Below are positions 8,703 to 18,048 of a stretch of DNA of 64,000 nt, piece after piece. Both the position numbers and the translations under genes were made by a program. How positions within the stretch are numbered: position 1 is the first letter of the stretch; each line of letters begins with the position of its first letter. The stretch covers positions 682,001-746,000 of the forward strand of contig JADJUS010000004.1 of NCBI GenBank assembly GCA_016716905.1. The letters run 5' to 3'. Source of the DNA: Acidobacteriota bacterium. GTDB taxonomy: Bacteria; Acidobacteriota; Vicinamibacteria; Vicinamibacterales; SCN-69-37. The notes beneath the pieces were generated by a model that searched no databases, was not told the DNA's origin, and worked only from the letters and a program-made list of their open reading frames with translations.

Positions 8703-11165
8703 TTAGTCCCCGCGCAGCACGGTCAGCGGGTCTGTCCGCGTCGCCCGGAGCGCTGGAATCAGGCACGCCACAAACGCGGTCAGCAGGATCACGCCGGTGA
8801 CCATGCCAAGCGTCAGCGGGTCTGTGGGCGAAATCCCGAACAGCAGCGTCTGGAGGTATCGGCCCACGGCCACGGCGCCCGCCACTCCGGCGGCCAGGCC
8901 GATGCCCGCCAGCCACAGGCCCTGACGCAGCACCAGCCAGAGCACACTGCCGCGCGCCGCGCCCAGCGCCATCCGGATGCCGATCTCCTGCTGTCGCTCG
9001 GTCACCAGATACGACAGGATGCCGTACGTGCCGACGGCCGCCAGCACGAGCGCGAGGACGGCAAACACGCCAAGCAACACCGTGAGAAACCGCGGCCGCG
9101 CCACCGCCGTGCCAAACACGTCATCCATCGTCTGCAACCGAACGATTGGGAGCGTCCCATCCAGGGCGCGCACCGCTGCCCGTATCTGCGATGCCACGCT
9201 GTCGAGCGGCAACGTCGATCGCATCACCAGGTTCATGTTCGTCGGAGCAAAGCCGGCGAGTCGCGGCTGCTGGTCCGCAAGGGCGTACAGCTCCGTGCCC
9301 GTATCCTGATCAACCCCGCCCTGCTTCACGTCCTTGACGACACCCACCACGGTGAACCACGGGAGGGCCGGACCACCTGGCCGGAGACGCTGTCCGATCG
9401 GGTCGCGGTCGCTGTAGAACCTCCGTGCGAGCGCTTCATTGATGAGCACCACCGGTCCGCCGGCCACATCACCGCGTTCAAACCCGCGGCCTTTGACGAT
9501 CGGGATGCCCATGGTCTCGATGTATCCCGGTGAGACCGTCTGGTAGTAGTCGACGTTTTCGGGCGGCTGGCCCGTTGTTGCCGGATCGACGCCAGGGGGC
9601 GGCGGTGTGATGTGCTCGAAGTCCGTATCGTTCGCGTTGACGGCGCGATTGGGCGGCAGCCCCGTCATGGCCCCCACCGATTGCACGCCGGGGATTGCGC
9701 CGAGTCGCTCCTGCAGGTCAGAGAAAAACGCCACTCGACGCTCAGGCGGATAACTGGGCGCCGGCAACACGACGCCGAATGTGATGAGTTGCGCCCGGTC
9801 GAACCCGGTGTCCACGCGCGTCAGATTGATGAAGCTGCGAACAAGCAGCGCGGCGCCAACCACGAGCACCACGGCGAGTGTGACCTGCGCCACCACCAGG
9901 GTGCCGCGCAGCGCCTTCCGGAATCCGCTCGCGGTGGTGCCACGGCTGCCATCGCGTAACGCGATCGACAGTCGCGTCGTCAGGTGCAGCAGTGGGGCCA
10001 TACCAAAGATCACGCCGGTCACAGCGGCTGTGACGACTGTGAATCCGAGGACACTCGCGTCCAGCGTCACCGAGGCGGAGCGGGGGATGGCATCGGGATT
10101 CACCGACAACATCGCGTTGATGCCGAGCCAGGCGAGGCCAGTGCCAACGACCGATGCGATGGCCGTGAGCAGCAGTCCTTCGGTGATGAACTGGCGCAGC
10201 AACCGGCCCCGGCCGGCGCCAAGCGCGGACCGGACGGCAAACTCGCGCTGCCGAGCCTCGGCTCGTGCGAGCAGCAGGTTCGCCAGATTGGCACAGGCGA
10301 TGAGCAGTACAAACACGACAGCGGTCTGCAGGATCAGCAGCGCCTTCTGAATCGATCCCACAATGTCGTCCTTCAGCGGATCGAGCCGGATCTGGTGCCT
10401 TGGCACACTCGGCACATGCCCCTGCGGCACCATCGTCCGCCACTGGGCCACAAGGCGCGACGTGTCGGCGCGGGCCTGGTCAATCGTGAGGTTGTCCTTC
10501 AGACGCCCAACGAGGTAGAGGAAGTGGCCGCCGCGGCTGTTCTGAAAGGTCGCGGGATCGATCGTGAGCGGCTGCCACAGCTCCACTTTTTGATCGTGCA
10601 CATCGAAACCACCCGGCATGACCCCGACGATCTCCGTGGAGGTGCCATTGATGAGCAGAGACCGGCCGACGATGCCCGCATCACCCCCATACGAGCGTTG
10701 CCACAACTCCCACGACAGCAGGGCCACCGGTGCGGCGCCCGGGCGTGAATCCTCGGCGCTGAACCATCGGCCGTGCGCGGGATTGACCCCCAGTGTCGGC
10801 AGCAGTTCAGGCGTGACCTGCGCCCTGACGGGCCGGCTCGGGGGATCTGTTCCCAGGTTCACTGCGTTGATCGTGTAGCCGCCGATGGACGAAAACGCCT
10901 GCGTGTTGTCGCGGAACTCCGAGAACTCAGGCATCGACACCCAGAACTGATCGAAGCCGAGCGTTGGAAACTGGCTGGTGACGAAGACGAGTCGATCCGG
11001 CCGGGGGTAGTCGAGTGGGCGAAGCAACACGCCATTCACGACCGAGAAGATTGCGGTGTTGGCGCCGATGCCCAGGGCGAGCGTCAGGATTGTGACGACC
11101 GCAAAGCCGGGCTGCCGCAGCAGCGACCGGATAGCGAACCTCAGGTCGTGGCGGAATGTGTCCAT
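8703..11165 (-). CDS. ADOP-type ABC permease (MacB/FtsX duplicated domains)
   Basis: An 820-aa protein starting MDTFRHDLRFAIRSLLRQ, with LGIGANTAIFSVVNGVLLRP in the first helix region. Two FtsX domains are visible, the first containing ACANLANLLLARAEARQRE and the second LSYLVTERQQEIGIRMALG, separated by periplasmic MacB-type domains. The ending DPLTVLRGD parallels the DPIEALRGE of the neighbouring permease at 6216, so the two are paralogues. An in-frame extension of 49 residues upstream is low-complexity and overlaps the opposite-strand gene, so the ATG at 11165 is preferred. It is probably an export or lipid-handling permease without its own ATPase. Confidence 0.9.
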   Translation of the reverse strand: MDTFRHDLRFAIRSLLRQPGFAVVTILTLALGIGANTAIFSVVNGVLLRPLDYPRPDRLVFVTSQFPTLGFDQFWVSMPEFSEFRDNTQAFSSIGGYTINAVNLGTDPPSRPVRAQVTPELLPTLGVNPAHGRWFSAEDSRPGAAPVALLSWELWQRSYGGDAGIVGRSLLINGTSTEIVGVMPGGFDVHDQKVELWQPLTIDPATFQNSRGGHFLYLVGRLKDNLTIDQARADTSRLVAQWRTMVPQGHVPSVPRHQIRLDPLKDDIVGSIQKALLILQTAVVFVLLIACANLANLLLARAEARQREFAVRSALGAGRGRLLRQFITEGLLLTAIASVVGTGLAWLGINAMLSVNPDAIPRSASVTLDASVLGFTVVTAAVTGVIFGMAPLLHLTTRLSIALRDGSRGTTASGFRKALRGTLVVAQVTLAVVLVVGAALLVRSFINLTRVDTGFDRAQLITFGVVLPAPSYPPERRVAFFSDLQERLGAIPGVQSVGAMTGLPPNRAVNANDTDFEHITPPPPGVDPATTGQPPENVDYYQTVSPGYIETMGIPIVKGRGFERGDVAGGPVVLINEALARRFYSDRDPIGQRLRPGGPALPWFTVVGVVKDVKQGGVDQDTGTELYALADQQPRLAGFAPTNMNLVMRSTLPLDSVASQIRAAVRALDGTLPIVRLQTMDDVFGTAVARPRFLTVLLGVFAVLALVLAAVGTYGILSYLVTERQQEIGIRMALGAARGSVLWLVLRQGLWLAGIGLAAGVAGAVAVGRYLQTLLFGISPTDPLTLGMVTGVILLTAFVACLIPALRATRTDPLTVLRGD

Positions 11166-11335
11166 GCCCGGACTTAGACGAGAGTCACGCGCGAACGGTT
11201 GAGTGGTCGCGCCCTCAGGAACGCGGAAAAAAGGGAGGAAGGCCCCCGCCCCCCGCGGTTGGGGGGCGGTTGTCGTCGCCCCGCCGCCCCGGGGGAAAGG
11301 GGGGGGGCGCAAAAAACACCAAAAGACCGGCGACG

Positions 11336-12541
11336 GTGACAGCCGCGCCCCAGGCGGCCTCCGGTGCGCCGCGCCGGCTTCGCGTGTATCTCGACTGCGA
11401 CTCGTGCTTCTCGGAGTATCTGAGGAGCGAGATTGACTGGGTGGATTTCGTCCGCCAGCCGCAGGATGCCGACGTCCACCTGCTGGCGAGTTCGCGCGAA
11501 ACGGGCAGCGGGGGCCGTGAGTACGTGTTGCGGTTCGTGGGAGCCGGCCGCTTCCAGGGCAACGACAAGGACCTGCGGGCGGTCTCGATGACCGGCGATC
11601 CCGAAGAGCTGCGCCGCACGGGCGTCCTCGGCGCCGTGACCGTCGGCTTTCTCAGCTACATGGCGATCGACGGGCTGCCACCGGGATGGGAGTTGTCGAT
11701 GAAGTCGAAATCTGCCGAACCCGATGACGCACCGCCCGCAGGCGATCCGTGGAATCTCTGGGTCTTCCGCCTCAGCGGCGGGGGGTCGTTCGAAGCGCAG
11801 GAGACGACCCGCCAGACCGAATGGCGGGGGAGCGCGTCGGCCGATCGCGTAACCGACGCGTGGAAGATCAGCTTCGGCGCCAGTATCGAGGAGAGCACGG
11901 AGCGCTTCGACCTGGACGAAGATGCGCCGCTCAAGGTCAGTCGCGGCAATCGGGAACTCGAGGGCTTCGTAGCGAAAAGCCTGGGCCCGCACTGGTCGTT
12001 GGGGCTCGGCGGCCGCGTCAACGCGTCGGAATTCGGCAACACCCGGCTGTCAACGACCCTGACCCCCGCCGTCGAGTACAGCGTATTTCCGTACCGCGAA
12101 TATGCCTCACGGCAGTTGCTGGTGAAGTATCAGCTTGGGTTGCAGCGCGCCAGCTACAAAGAGATCACCCTCTTTGACAAGCTGCGCGAAACGTTGTGGC
12201 AGCACGAGCTGTCGGCAGACTTCGACCAGAAGCAACCGTGGGGTTCGGTGGAGTTCGGCCTCGAATGGCGGCAGTACCTGCACGACCTGTCCAAGTACCG
12301 GCTCGAGGCGCAAGCCGACGTCTCGTTCCGTATCACCCGGGGGCTTTCTGTCACCGCCGAGGCGCAGGCCTCGCGGATTCGCGATCAGATCTCCTTGCCT
12401 CGCCGTGACGCGACATCCGAGGAAGTGCTGCTGCGTCTGCGGGAACTTCAGAGCGGGTATGAGGTCCAGTTCTCGTTCGGCATCACCTACAGCTTCGGCT
12501 CACTCTTCAACAACGTCGTAAATCCGCGGTTCGGCGGATGA
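11336..12541 (+). CDS. Predicted outer-membrane barrel protein, N-terminus unclear
   Basis: The about 400-residue protein opens with a small domain containing RVYLDCDSCFSEYLRSEI and VHLLASSRETGSGGREYVL, then has about 280 residues of alternating polar and hydrophobic strands with many Trp, Tyr and Phe residues, ending SFGSLFNNVVNPRFGG. This resembles hypothetical acidobacterial proteins combining a small soluble domain with a membrane beta-barrel. The frame is open upstream to an ATG at 11156, but the stretch 11220-11310 is homopolymer-rich (runs of G and C) and encodes no plausible signal peptide. The GTG at 11336 is a provisional start. The natural signal sequence may have been lost to an indel here. 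The function is unknown. The gene end overlaps the convergent photolyase by 42 bases. Confidence 0.65.
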   Translation: MTAAPQAASGAPRRLRVYLDCDSCFSEYLRSEIDWVDFVRQPQDADVHLLASSRETGSGGREYVLRFVGAGRFQGNDKDLRAVSMTGDPEELRRTGVLGAVTVGFLSYMAIDGLPPGWELSMKSKSAEPDDAPPAGDPWNLWVFRLSGGGSFEAQETTRQTEWRGSASADRVTDAWKISFGASIEESTERFDLDEDAPLKVSRGNRELEGFVAKSLGPHWSLGLGGRVNASEFGNTRLSTTLTPAVEYSVFPYREYASRQLLVKYQLGLQRASYKEITLFDKLRETLWQHELSADFDQKQPWGSVEFGLEWRQYLHDLSKYRLEAQADVSFRITRGLSVTAEAQASRIRDQISLPRRDATSEEVLLRLRELQSGYEVQFSFGITYSFGSLFNNVVNPRFGG

Positions 12542-13996
12542 GCCCCACTTCTTCATGTATTGCTTCATTCGAAGTTTCCGAACCGTGTTAGCCGAACTCA
12601 TATAGCGGATCTTGCCGAAGATGGGCCGCTCGGGGCCCCAGGCGCGATCGTATCGGCCGAGTATCCAGCAATAGCCGCTATAGGAATTGGGATTGCGGCC
12701 GTCCAGCGCGAAGCGATTCATGATTTCAATCATGGTGTGCAGCGCTTCTTCCGGCGTCCGTGTCCACTCCAGGATCTTCTTTCCCCACAACATGCGCATG
12801 TAGTTGTGGCACGTGCCCGTCGCGGCCAGTTCGCGCTGCGCGGCGTTCCAGATCTCATCGTGCGTCCGGGCGGCCGCAAACTCCTCGATCGAATACACAA
12901 TCGGCCGCGGGTCTGTTGCGTGTTGGGCCAGTGTGGCGCGCGCCCACGCCGGGAGTGAGCTGTACTGGTCGTAGTCATCCGGTCGCAGGGCACACATGTT
13001 GAAGCCCAGTTCGCGCCAGGTGATGAGTTGGTCGAGGAATCCCTCGGCAGACGCAGACGTGCCCCACCAGCCCTCTCGATTTCCTCGCCGCCCGCTGCCG
13101 AGTTTCCGGCTCGTCCAGCCTTCAGCCGTCATCACGGCCTCAAACACCTCGTGTGAGGAAATGTGGCCAAAGTGCAGATACGGCGACAACCCGCTCGTCC
13201 CCTCATCGTCTGGATCGGAGTTGTGATCGGCGTAGCGGGCCAGGCGCTGTTCGATGAATCGCCGTAACCTGCCGCGCGCCGCGGTGGTTCCGCCACGTGT
13301 GTCTACGGCCGGCACTGAGTGGTCGATCGGTAGTGATGCGATGAGGGCGTCGGGTGCTTCAAGCACATCCAACGGCACGGTGGGCCAGCGGGCGCTGATG
13401 TTCGCAGCCAGCGGCGGGCATTTTGGCAGGTCGCGAAATGTGATTGGAGCGGGCCACTGCCCGAGGTGGTCGCGCAGCGTCCCCTGCATGTGCGAACGGA
13501 ACGAATGCGCGGTGAGGAACACCTTGCTGGTGCCGCGCACAGGCATCACGCCGTTCGAGTCCACCGATTCCAGTCGCGCGTCGATGCCGCGTCCGGCCGC
13601 TGCCACCATGCGCGGCAGGAAGAATGACGGAAAGTCGTCGGTCACCACCACACATGCATCAGCGGCCAGCTGAGCGAGCAGGCCCTTGCCGGCGCCGCGG
13701 GTCGGCTCCACGTACGGAAAGTACAGAACGGGGGAGCCCGCCAACGCCCGAGCGTGATCGGCCATGCCGTCGATGACGAAGCGGTGGAGCCGGTCGCTGG
13801 CCCAGGGGTAGTCGGACCGGAGGGCTTCGAGAATGACCAGGGGCTTTCCCCATTCACGGGCTTGTTCCACCGCATGCTGCAGCGCGAAGTTCGACGACAA
13901 CCGCCGGTACGCCGTCATCCAATACAGGACGTACGTCCGGTCGGGGCGGGCGGGGAGATCGTTGATCGCACGGACGCGCGTGGAAGGAAGGGGCAA
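12500..13996 (-). CDS. phr: Class II deoxyribodipyrimidine photolyase
   Basis: About 498 aa, the usual class II CPD-photolyase length. The N-terminal Rossmann domain opens with RTYVLYWMTAYRRLSSNFAL, the class II signature around the photolyase domain. The C-terminal FAD-binding helical domain carries SPYLHFGHIS, WRELGFNMC and RAWGPERPIFGKIRYM. The enzyme uses blue light and reduced FAD to split cyclobutane pyrimidine dimers in DNA. The only near start in frame is a TTG at 13996 with no clear ribosome binding site, inside a repeat that also lies upstream of the divergent peptidase gene. The start is therefore uncertain. The 3' end overlaps the convergent barrel-protein gene by 42 bases. Confidence 0.92.
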   Translation of the reverse strand: MPLPSTRVRAINDLPARPDRTYVLYWMTAYRRLSSNFALQHAVEQAREWGKPLVILEALRSDYPWASDRLHRFVIDGMADHARALAGSPVLYFPYVEPTRGAGKGLLAQLAADACVVVTDDFPSFFLPRMVAAAGRGIDARLESVDSNGVMPVRGTSKVFLTAHSFRSHMQGTLRDHLGQWPAPITFRDLPKCPPLAANISARWPTVPLDVLEAPDALIASLPIDHSVPAVDTRGGTTAARGRLRRFIEQRLARYADHNSDPDDEGTSGLSPYLHFGHISSHEVFEAVMTAEGWTSRKLGSGRRGNREGWWGTSASAEGFLDQLITWRELGFNMCALRPDDYDQYSSLPAWARATLAQHATDPRPIVYSIEEFAAARTHDEIWNAAQRELAATGTCHNYMRMLWGKKILEWTRTPEEALHTMIEIMNRFALDGRNPNSYSGYCWILGRYDRAWGPERPIFGKIRYMSSANTVRKLRMKQYMKKWGSSAEPRIYDVVEE

Positions 13997-14036
13997 GTTA
14001 GGAAATTAGGAACTGGGGAACTGGGGAGCTGGGGAA
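13996..14036. repeat. Short tandem-like repeat, family 5 (copy A)
   Basis: Units of AGGAAATTAGGAACTGGGGA type followed by repeated GAACTGGGGA and GAGCTGGGGA. The sequence lies between the divergent photolyase and peptidase genes, just upstream of the peptidase ribosome binding site. An inverted copy with the same unit order is at 48584-48621. The function is unknown. Confidence 0.7.
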
Positions 14037-14078
14037 CTGCTGAACTGAGTATAAACTCTGGCCTTCAGGAGTGCTTCG

Positions 14079-16286
14079 ATGAGATTACTCACCCGTGTGC
14101 TTGCGTTGTCCGTGGTCGGCGCGGTGTCGTTTGGCTTGCAGTTCAGCCCAGTGTCCGCGCAGGACCGGCTGGCGAAAATGCCGGGCGTGGACCAGTTCCG
14201 CAAGATGCAGCCGTTGCTCGGCGGTGCCATGGTGTCTGGCGCGATCACGCCGGCATGGACCGACGACTCCAAGGCGTTCACCTACAATTTTGCCGGCAGC
14301 CGTTATCGCTTCGATGTGATGACCATGGCGGCGGTGAATGAGGGGGCGGCGCCGGCGGGCGCGGGCGCCGGAAGAGGCGGGCGCGCCGGTGGGCCTCCCG
14401 CGGGTGGTGGCAGAGGCGGGCGCGGCGGGGCGCCGTTGGGCGGTTGTCCCGCGGCGCAGGTGGAGCGAGGCCGTCAGGCCGAGTGTGTGGGATCGCCAAA
14501 CAGCGCGATGCGTGCGTACCACAAAGACCGCAACATCTGGATTGCCAACGCGGATGGGACGGGTGAAAAAGCCCTCACCACCGACGGCAGCGAAGAGAAG
14601 CGCATCAAGTACGGCACGGCAAGCTGGGTGTATGGCGAGGAACTCGGACAGACGTCGGCCATCTGGTGGTCGCCCGATTCCACGAAGGTGGCGTTTTACC
14701 GGTTCGATGAAAGCAAGGTGAAGGATTTCTACCTGCAGATGACGCAGACGGACATCCAGAGCTCGCTCGACATCGAGGCCTACCCGAAGGCCGGCGCGCC
14801 AAATCCGGTAGCCGACATCTTCATCTACGACACCAAGGCAGGGACGACGACGAAGGTGGATGTGCGTGATGGCCGTCCCTTCACCGACATTCCGGCGGAT
14901 GGGACAGCGTTCGCCAATGACAACGTCGGGCACTACGTGTATCGGATCAACTGGTCGCAGGACGGCAGCGAACTGCTGATGAACCGCACCAATCGCCGGC
15001 AGAACAAGCTGGAGTTTGCCGGGTGTGCGCCTGCGTCAGGCGAGTGCCGTGTGATTCTTTCTGAAGAGTGGCCCACCGGATGGGTGGTGAACTCGCCGCC
15101 GATTCAGTACCTGAGCGACAACAAACGGTTCATCTGGACGTCGGAGCGGAATGGCTGGCGCAACCTGTATCTGTACAGCACGTCGGGCAAACTCATCGCG
15201 CCGCTGACGCAGCACTCGAACTTTGAAGTGGTAGGCGTGACGAAGGTGGATGAGGCTGCCGGTGTGGTGTATTACACGGCGCGCTCCGGCGACAACTGGA
15301 TGAAGGTGCAGTTGCACCGCGTCGGCCTGGACGGCAAGGGTGATGTGCGCCTGACCGATCCGAAGTTCACGCATACGGTATCGCTCTCGCCCGACAACAA
15401 GTTCATCGTGGACGTCATCCAGACGCACAAGGATCCGCCGGCGTCGCGTCTGCTTGACGCGTCAGGCAAGGTGCTCAAGGAACTGGCGGCGAGCGATCTG
15501 ACGAAGTTCAATGAGCTGGGGCTGAAGAAGAGCGAGCAGTTCACGTATCTGGCGGCCGATGGCAAGACGCAGCTCCACGGGATGATCAGCTTCCCGTCGA
15601 ATTTTGATCCGTCGAAGAAGTACCCCGCGCTGGCGTCGGTGTACGGCGGTCCCGGGTCAGGTGTGACGACCGAGAACTATTCCGCACCCAACGCGACGGC
15701 CGAGTACGGGTTCCTGATGTTGCAGCTGAGTTCGCGATCCGCGCCTGGCATGGGCAAGCGGACGCTTGATGCCGCGTATCTCAACCTGGGTGTGACCGAG
15801 ATGGACGACATGGCGCTGGGCGTGAAGGCGTTGTGGAGCCGGCCGTATTTCGACAAGGATCGCGTCGGCATCTTCGGCACGTCGTACGGAGGCTATTCGT
15901 CGGCGCTGTCGATACTCAAACATCCCGACGTCTGGGCAGCCGCGTCCGGGTCGTCGTCGGTGACGTCGTGGTATCACTACGATTCGATCTACACCGAGCG
16001 GTACATGTGGATTCCGCAGGAGAACAAGGCGGGGTACGAGGCGGGCAACGCGATGAACCTGGCGAAGAACCTGCAGGGCCGGTTGCTCCTGTACTACGGC
16101 ACGGCGGACAACAACGTGCACCCGAACAACTCCATGCAGCTCATCAAGGCGCTGCAGGCGGCGGGCAAGAACTTCGAAGTGCAGGTGGGCCCTGACGCCG
16201 GTCATACGGGCGTCAACAACGGCCGCATGATGGAGTTCTTCATCGAGAACCTCGTCATGCGGCCGGAGCGGTTGAAGGGCGGGTAG
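14079..16286 (+). CDS. S9 family peptidase, dipeptidyl-peptidase IV type
   Basis: A 735-aa exported serine peptidase. A signal peptide (cleavage near VSAQD) is followed by a DPP-IV N-terminal propeller (residues about 30-480) and an alpha/beta-hydrolase catalytic domain. The catalytic triad is visible as Ser602 (GTSYGG), Asp677 (GTADNNVH) and His709 (DAGHTGV). DPP-IV enzymes remove dipeptides from peptide N-termini, often after proline, in the periplasm or outside the cell. Residues about 88-125 form a Gly/Arg/Ala-rich insert unusual for the family. AGGAG at 14067-14071 lies seven bases before the ATG and supports the start. A degenerate copy of this gene's last about 70 bases is found at 17962-18023. 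Confidence 0.92.
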   Translation: MRLLTRVLALSVVGAVSFGLQFSPVSAQDRLAKMPGVDQFRKMQPLLGGAMVSGAITPAWTDDSKAFTYNFAGSRYRFDVMTMAAVNEGAAPAGAGAGRGGRAGGPPAGGGRGGRGGAPLGGCPAAQVERGRQAECVGSPNSAMRAYHKDRNIWIANADGTGEKALTTDGSEEKRIKYGTASWVYGEELGQTSAIWWSPDSTKVAFYRFDESKVKDFYLQMTQTDIQSSLDIEAYPKAGAPNPVADIFIYDTKAGTTTKVDVRDGRPFTDIPADGTAFANDNVGHYVYRINWSQDGSELLMNRTNRRQNKLEFAGCAPASGECRVILSEEWPTGWVVNSPPIQYLSDNKRFIWTSERNGWRNLYLYSTSGKLIAPLTQHSNFEVVGVTKVDEAAGVVYYTARSGDNWMKVQLHRVGLDGKGDVRLTDPKFTHTVSLSPDNKFIVDVIQTHKDPPASRLLDASGKVLKELAASDLTKFNELGLKKSEQFTYLAADGKTQLHGMISFPSNFDPSKKYPALASVYGGPGSGVTTENYSAPNATAEYGFLMLQLSSRSAPGMGKRTLDAAYLNLGVTEMDDMALGVKALWSRPYFDKDRVGIFGTSYGGYSSALSILKHPDVWAAASGSSSVTSWYHYDSIYTERYMWIPQENKAGYEAGNAMNLAKNLQGRLLLYYGTADNNVHPNNSMQLIKALQAAGKNFEVQVGPDAGHTGVNNGRMMEFFIENLVMRPERLKGG

Positions 16287-16299
16287 GTCCCCCGGCGCA

Positions 16300-17802
16300 T
16301 CACTTCTTCGTCTGCAACAGGTCGACGCTGAGCAGCAGATAGCCGCCAGGCTTGTACTCTTTGCCGTCGTCTTTAATGTCTGTCCACGACAGGCCGCCGC
16401 CGAGTTGAAATAGATCTGCGACTTTTACGGACAGGCCGAGATAGAAGTCGAGGCCCGTCGACTTTGGCGAAAGGCCGACGTTCAAAGCGGGAACCAGCAT
16501 GCGGGAGTTCTCCGGCCGTATCGCGAAATTGACCACGGCGGCGAGTGTCTGTCCTGATGCGCCTGGCTGGTTCTTGACCCACGAATAAATGTAGGCTGGC
16601 GCGATTGAAACCTCGTACCGGGAGTAGGGGTCGATCGTGAGTGAATACGTGCCTTCGGACGTGGTTTCCTTGTTCGGGTTGCCCTTCGTCTTGGCAATCA
16701 CGACTGTCGCAGTTTGTGACTGCGTCGCGGAATAGGGAACCGTGCCCAACGTGACGGGCACGCCGATCTTCTGCGCGTCGGCTTGGAATGTCGTCAGTAT
16801 CTCGATGGTTTTCCGGGCATCGGGCTCAACTGTTCGCAGTAGGGCCACGTAGGCCGCGATAGTCGCGTCAGCAGTCCCGTCGCCGATGGCCGCCAACACA
16901 GACTTGAGCGCCTTGCCTGCGGCTGCATATCCTTGATCGACGGCGTTGCGATGTTGCTCGAGTTTGGCGGTCAGAAGTGCGGCGGCCACCTTCGCTCCTT
17001 GTGGGTCATTGGCGGCCTGCTTCAGGATTGCGGGGACCCCTTCGGCTATGGCGGAAACCTCTGACATAGCGGTGGCCAGGGCGCTCAGCCACTCGTCATC
17101 GCGACCCGCTGCGGTCAGTGCGGCGACCGCAGCCGTGCGGCGCGAAGCACCCTCCTTCTTGATGCTCTCTACTGCCATCCGGCGGAATTCTGCAGCAATC
17201 TCGTTCAGGAGTGTTTGCTTCTCCGATTCTCTTGCTCTTAGAGCCAGATTCGCTTGATCCAGCTCCTGCCTACGGAGTTTGGCAGCAGCTCCGGTTGAGA
17301 AAGTCAAGATCTGCTGCTTCGATGCCGCCAGCGCATCCAGTTCGGCCACCTTCTGCTCAGTGGTCCTGAGGGTCTCGAGTTTCTGCGCAATCGCGTCGAA
17401 TGTCGCGATGTCGCCTGTTTCTGTTTGGCCCCCCTTGAGGTTGTCGACCTTCCCCGCCAGCCCCCCGACGTCCTTCAGCAGCTTTGCTAGGGCCAACACG
17501 GCCGTGTAGTCCTTGCTGTCCTCGGCCTTGACGTCTTTCCAGGTGTAGGTGAAGAGCAGAGGGTTCGGGTCGAGAATGACGACGCTGGTGGCGGTGCCGA
17601 GCGTGGCCGGCACGGTGATTGACTTCGTTGTGGCACCGGATGTGATTTCTCCTTTGTGGTTTCTGACAACGATCTCGGATTCGGCTTGCTTGATCTCAAC
17701 GCGTTGAGTGGCTGGCGTGGTTCTCTGGGCGATAGCCGGCACTGCCGTCGTAGAGGAGATGACAAGAGCGATAGAGAATGTGCGCAACAGGTAGTGGTTC
17801 AT
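16300..17802 (-). CDS. Exported protein with coiled-coil middle and barrel-like C-terminus, unrecognised
   Basis: A 500-aa protein with a clear signal peptide (hydrophobic residues 8-20, AIAQ cleavage). Residues about 100-320 are rich in Ala, Lys, Glu and Leu and probably helical. Residues about 350-500 turn into beta-rich sequence (YEVSIAPAYIYSWV, GLSPKSTGLDFYLGLSVKV), ending in LLLSVDLLQTKK, which suggests an outer-membrane-associated or barrel segment. No family is recognised. It is the last gene of the minus-strand block holding the sigma factor and the CHAT protein, 246 bases after the 249-aa gene, so a role alongside that system is possible but unproven. A GAGG motif precedes the ATG. 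Confidence 0.7.
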   Translation of the reverse strand: MNHYLLRTFSIALVISSTTAVPAIAQRTTPATQRVEIKQAESEIVVRNHKGEITSGATTKSITVPATLGTATSVVILDPNPLLFTYTWKDVKAEDSKDYTAVLALAKLLKDVGGLAGKVDNLKGGQTETGDIATFDAIAQKLETLRTTEQKVAELDALAASKQQILTFSTGAAAKLRRQELDQANLALRARESEKQTLLNEIAAEFRRMAVESIKKEGASRRTAAVAALTAAGRDDEWLSALATAMSEVSAIAEGVPAILKQAANDPQGAKVAAALLTAKLEQHRNAVDQGYAAAGKALKSVLAAIGDGTADATIAAYVALLRTVEPDARKTIEILTTFQADAQKIGVPVTLGTVPYSATQSQTATVVIAKTKGNPNKETTSEGTYSLTIDPYSRYEVSIAPAYIYSWVKNQPGASGQTLAAVVNFAIRPENSRMLVPALNVGLSPKSTGLDFYLGLSVKVADLFQLGGGLSWTDIKDDGKEYKPGGYLLLSVDLLQTKK

Positions 17803-17961
17803 GGTGGCCTCGAAAAGTGGTTTAGCGCTGTAGACGGACGCGTTGTGCAGTTTCCGCCCCTTGTCCAGATGGCGACCACACCGCCCGGTGACGTGGCGAT
17901 ACGGGCGGGTCAGCCGAGCGGTCAGAGGCAGGGGCCTCGCAGTGCGGTGACAAATTCGGGA

Positions 17962-18023
17962 ATAAACAGCCGCATGATAGAGGCGCTCATCATGCGGCCG
18001 GGGCAGTTGAAGGAGGCGCAGGC
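17962..18023 (+). pseudogene. Degenerate remnant of the DPP-IV gene 3' end
   Basis: In the 246-base gap between two minus-strand genes, the plus strand encodes SRMIEALIMRPGQLKEA, which aligns with the C-terminus of the peptidase at 14079 (GRMMEFFIENLVMRPERLKG) with a clean four-codon gap. Nucleotide blocks GCCGCATGAT, TCATGCGGCCGG and GTTGAAGG are shared. No other peptidase sequence is recognisable in the gap. It looks like the stump of a second copy left by duplication, insertion or recombination. The rest of the gap (17803-17961) shows no feature I can name. Confidence 0.6.
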
Positions 18024-18048
18024 CAGAGGTGGCACCTAACTAACGTCA

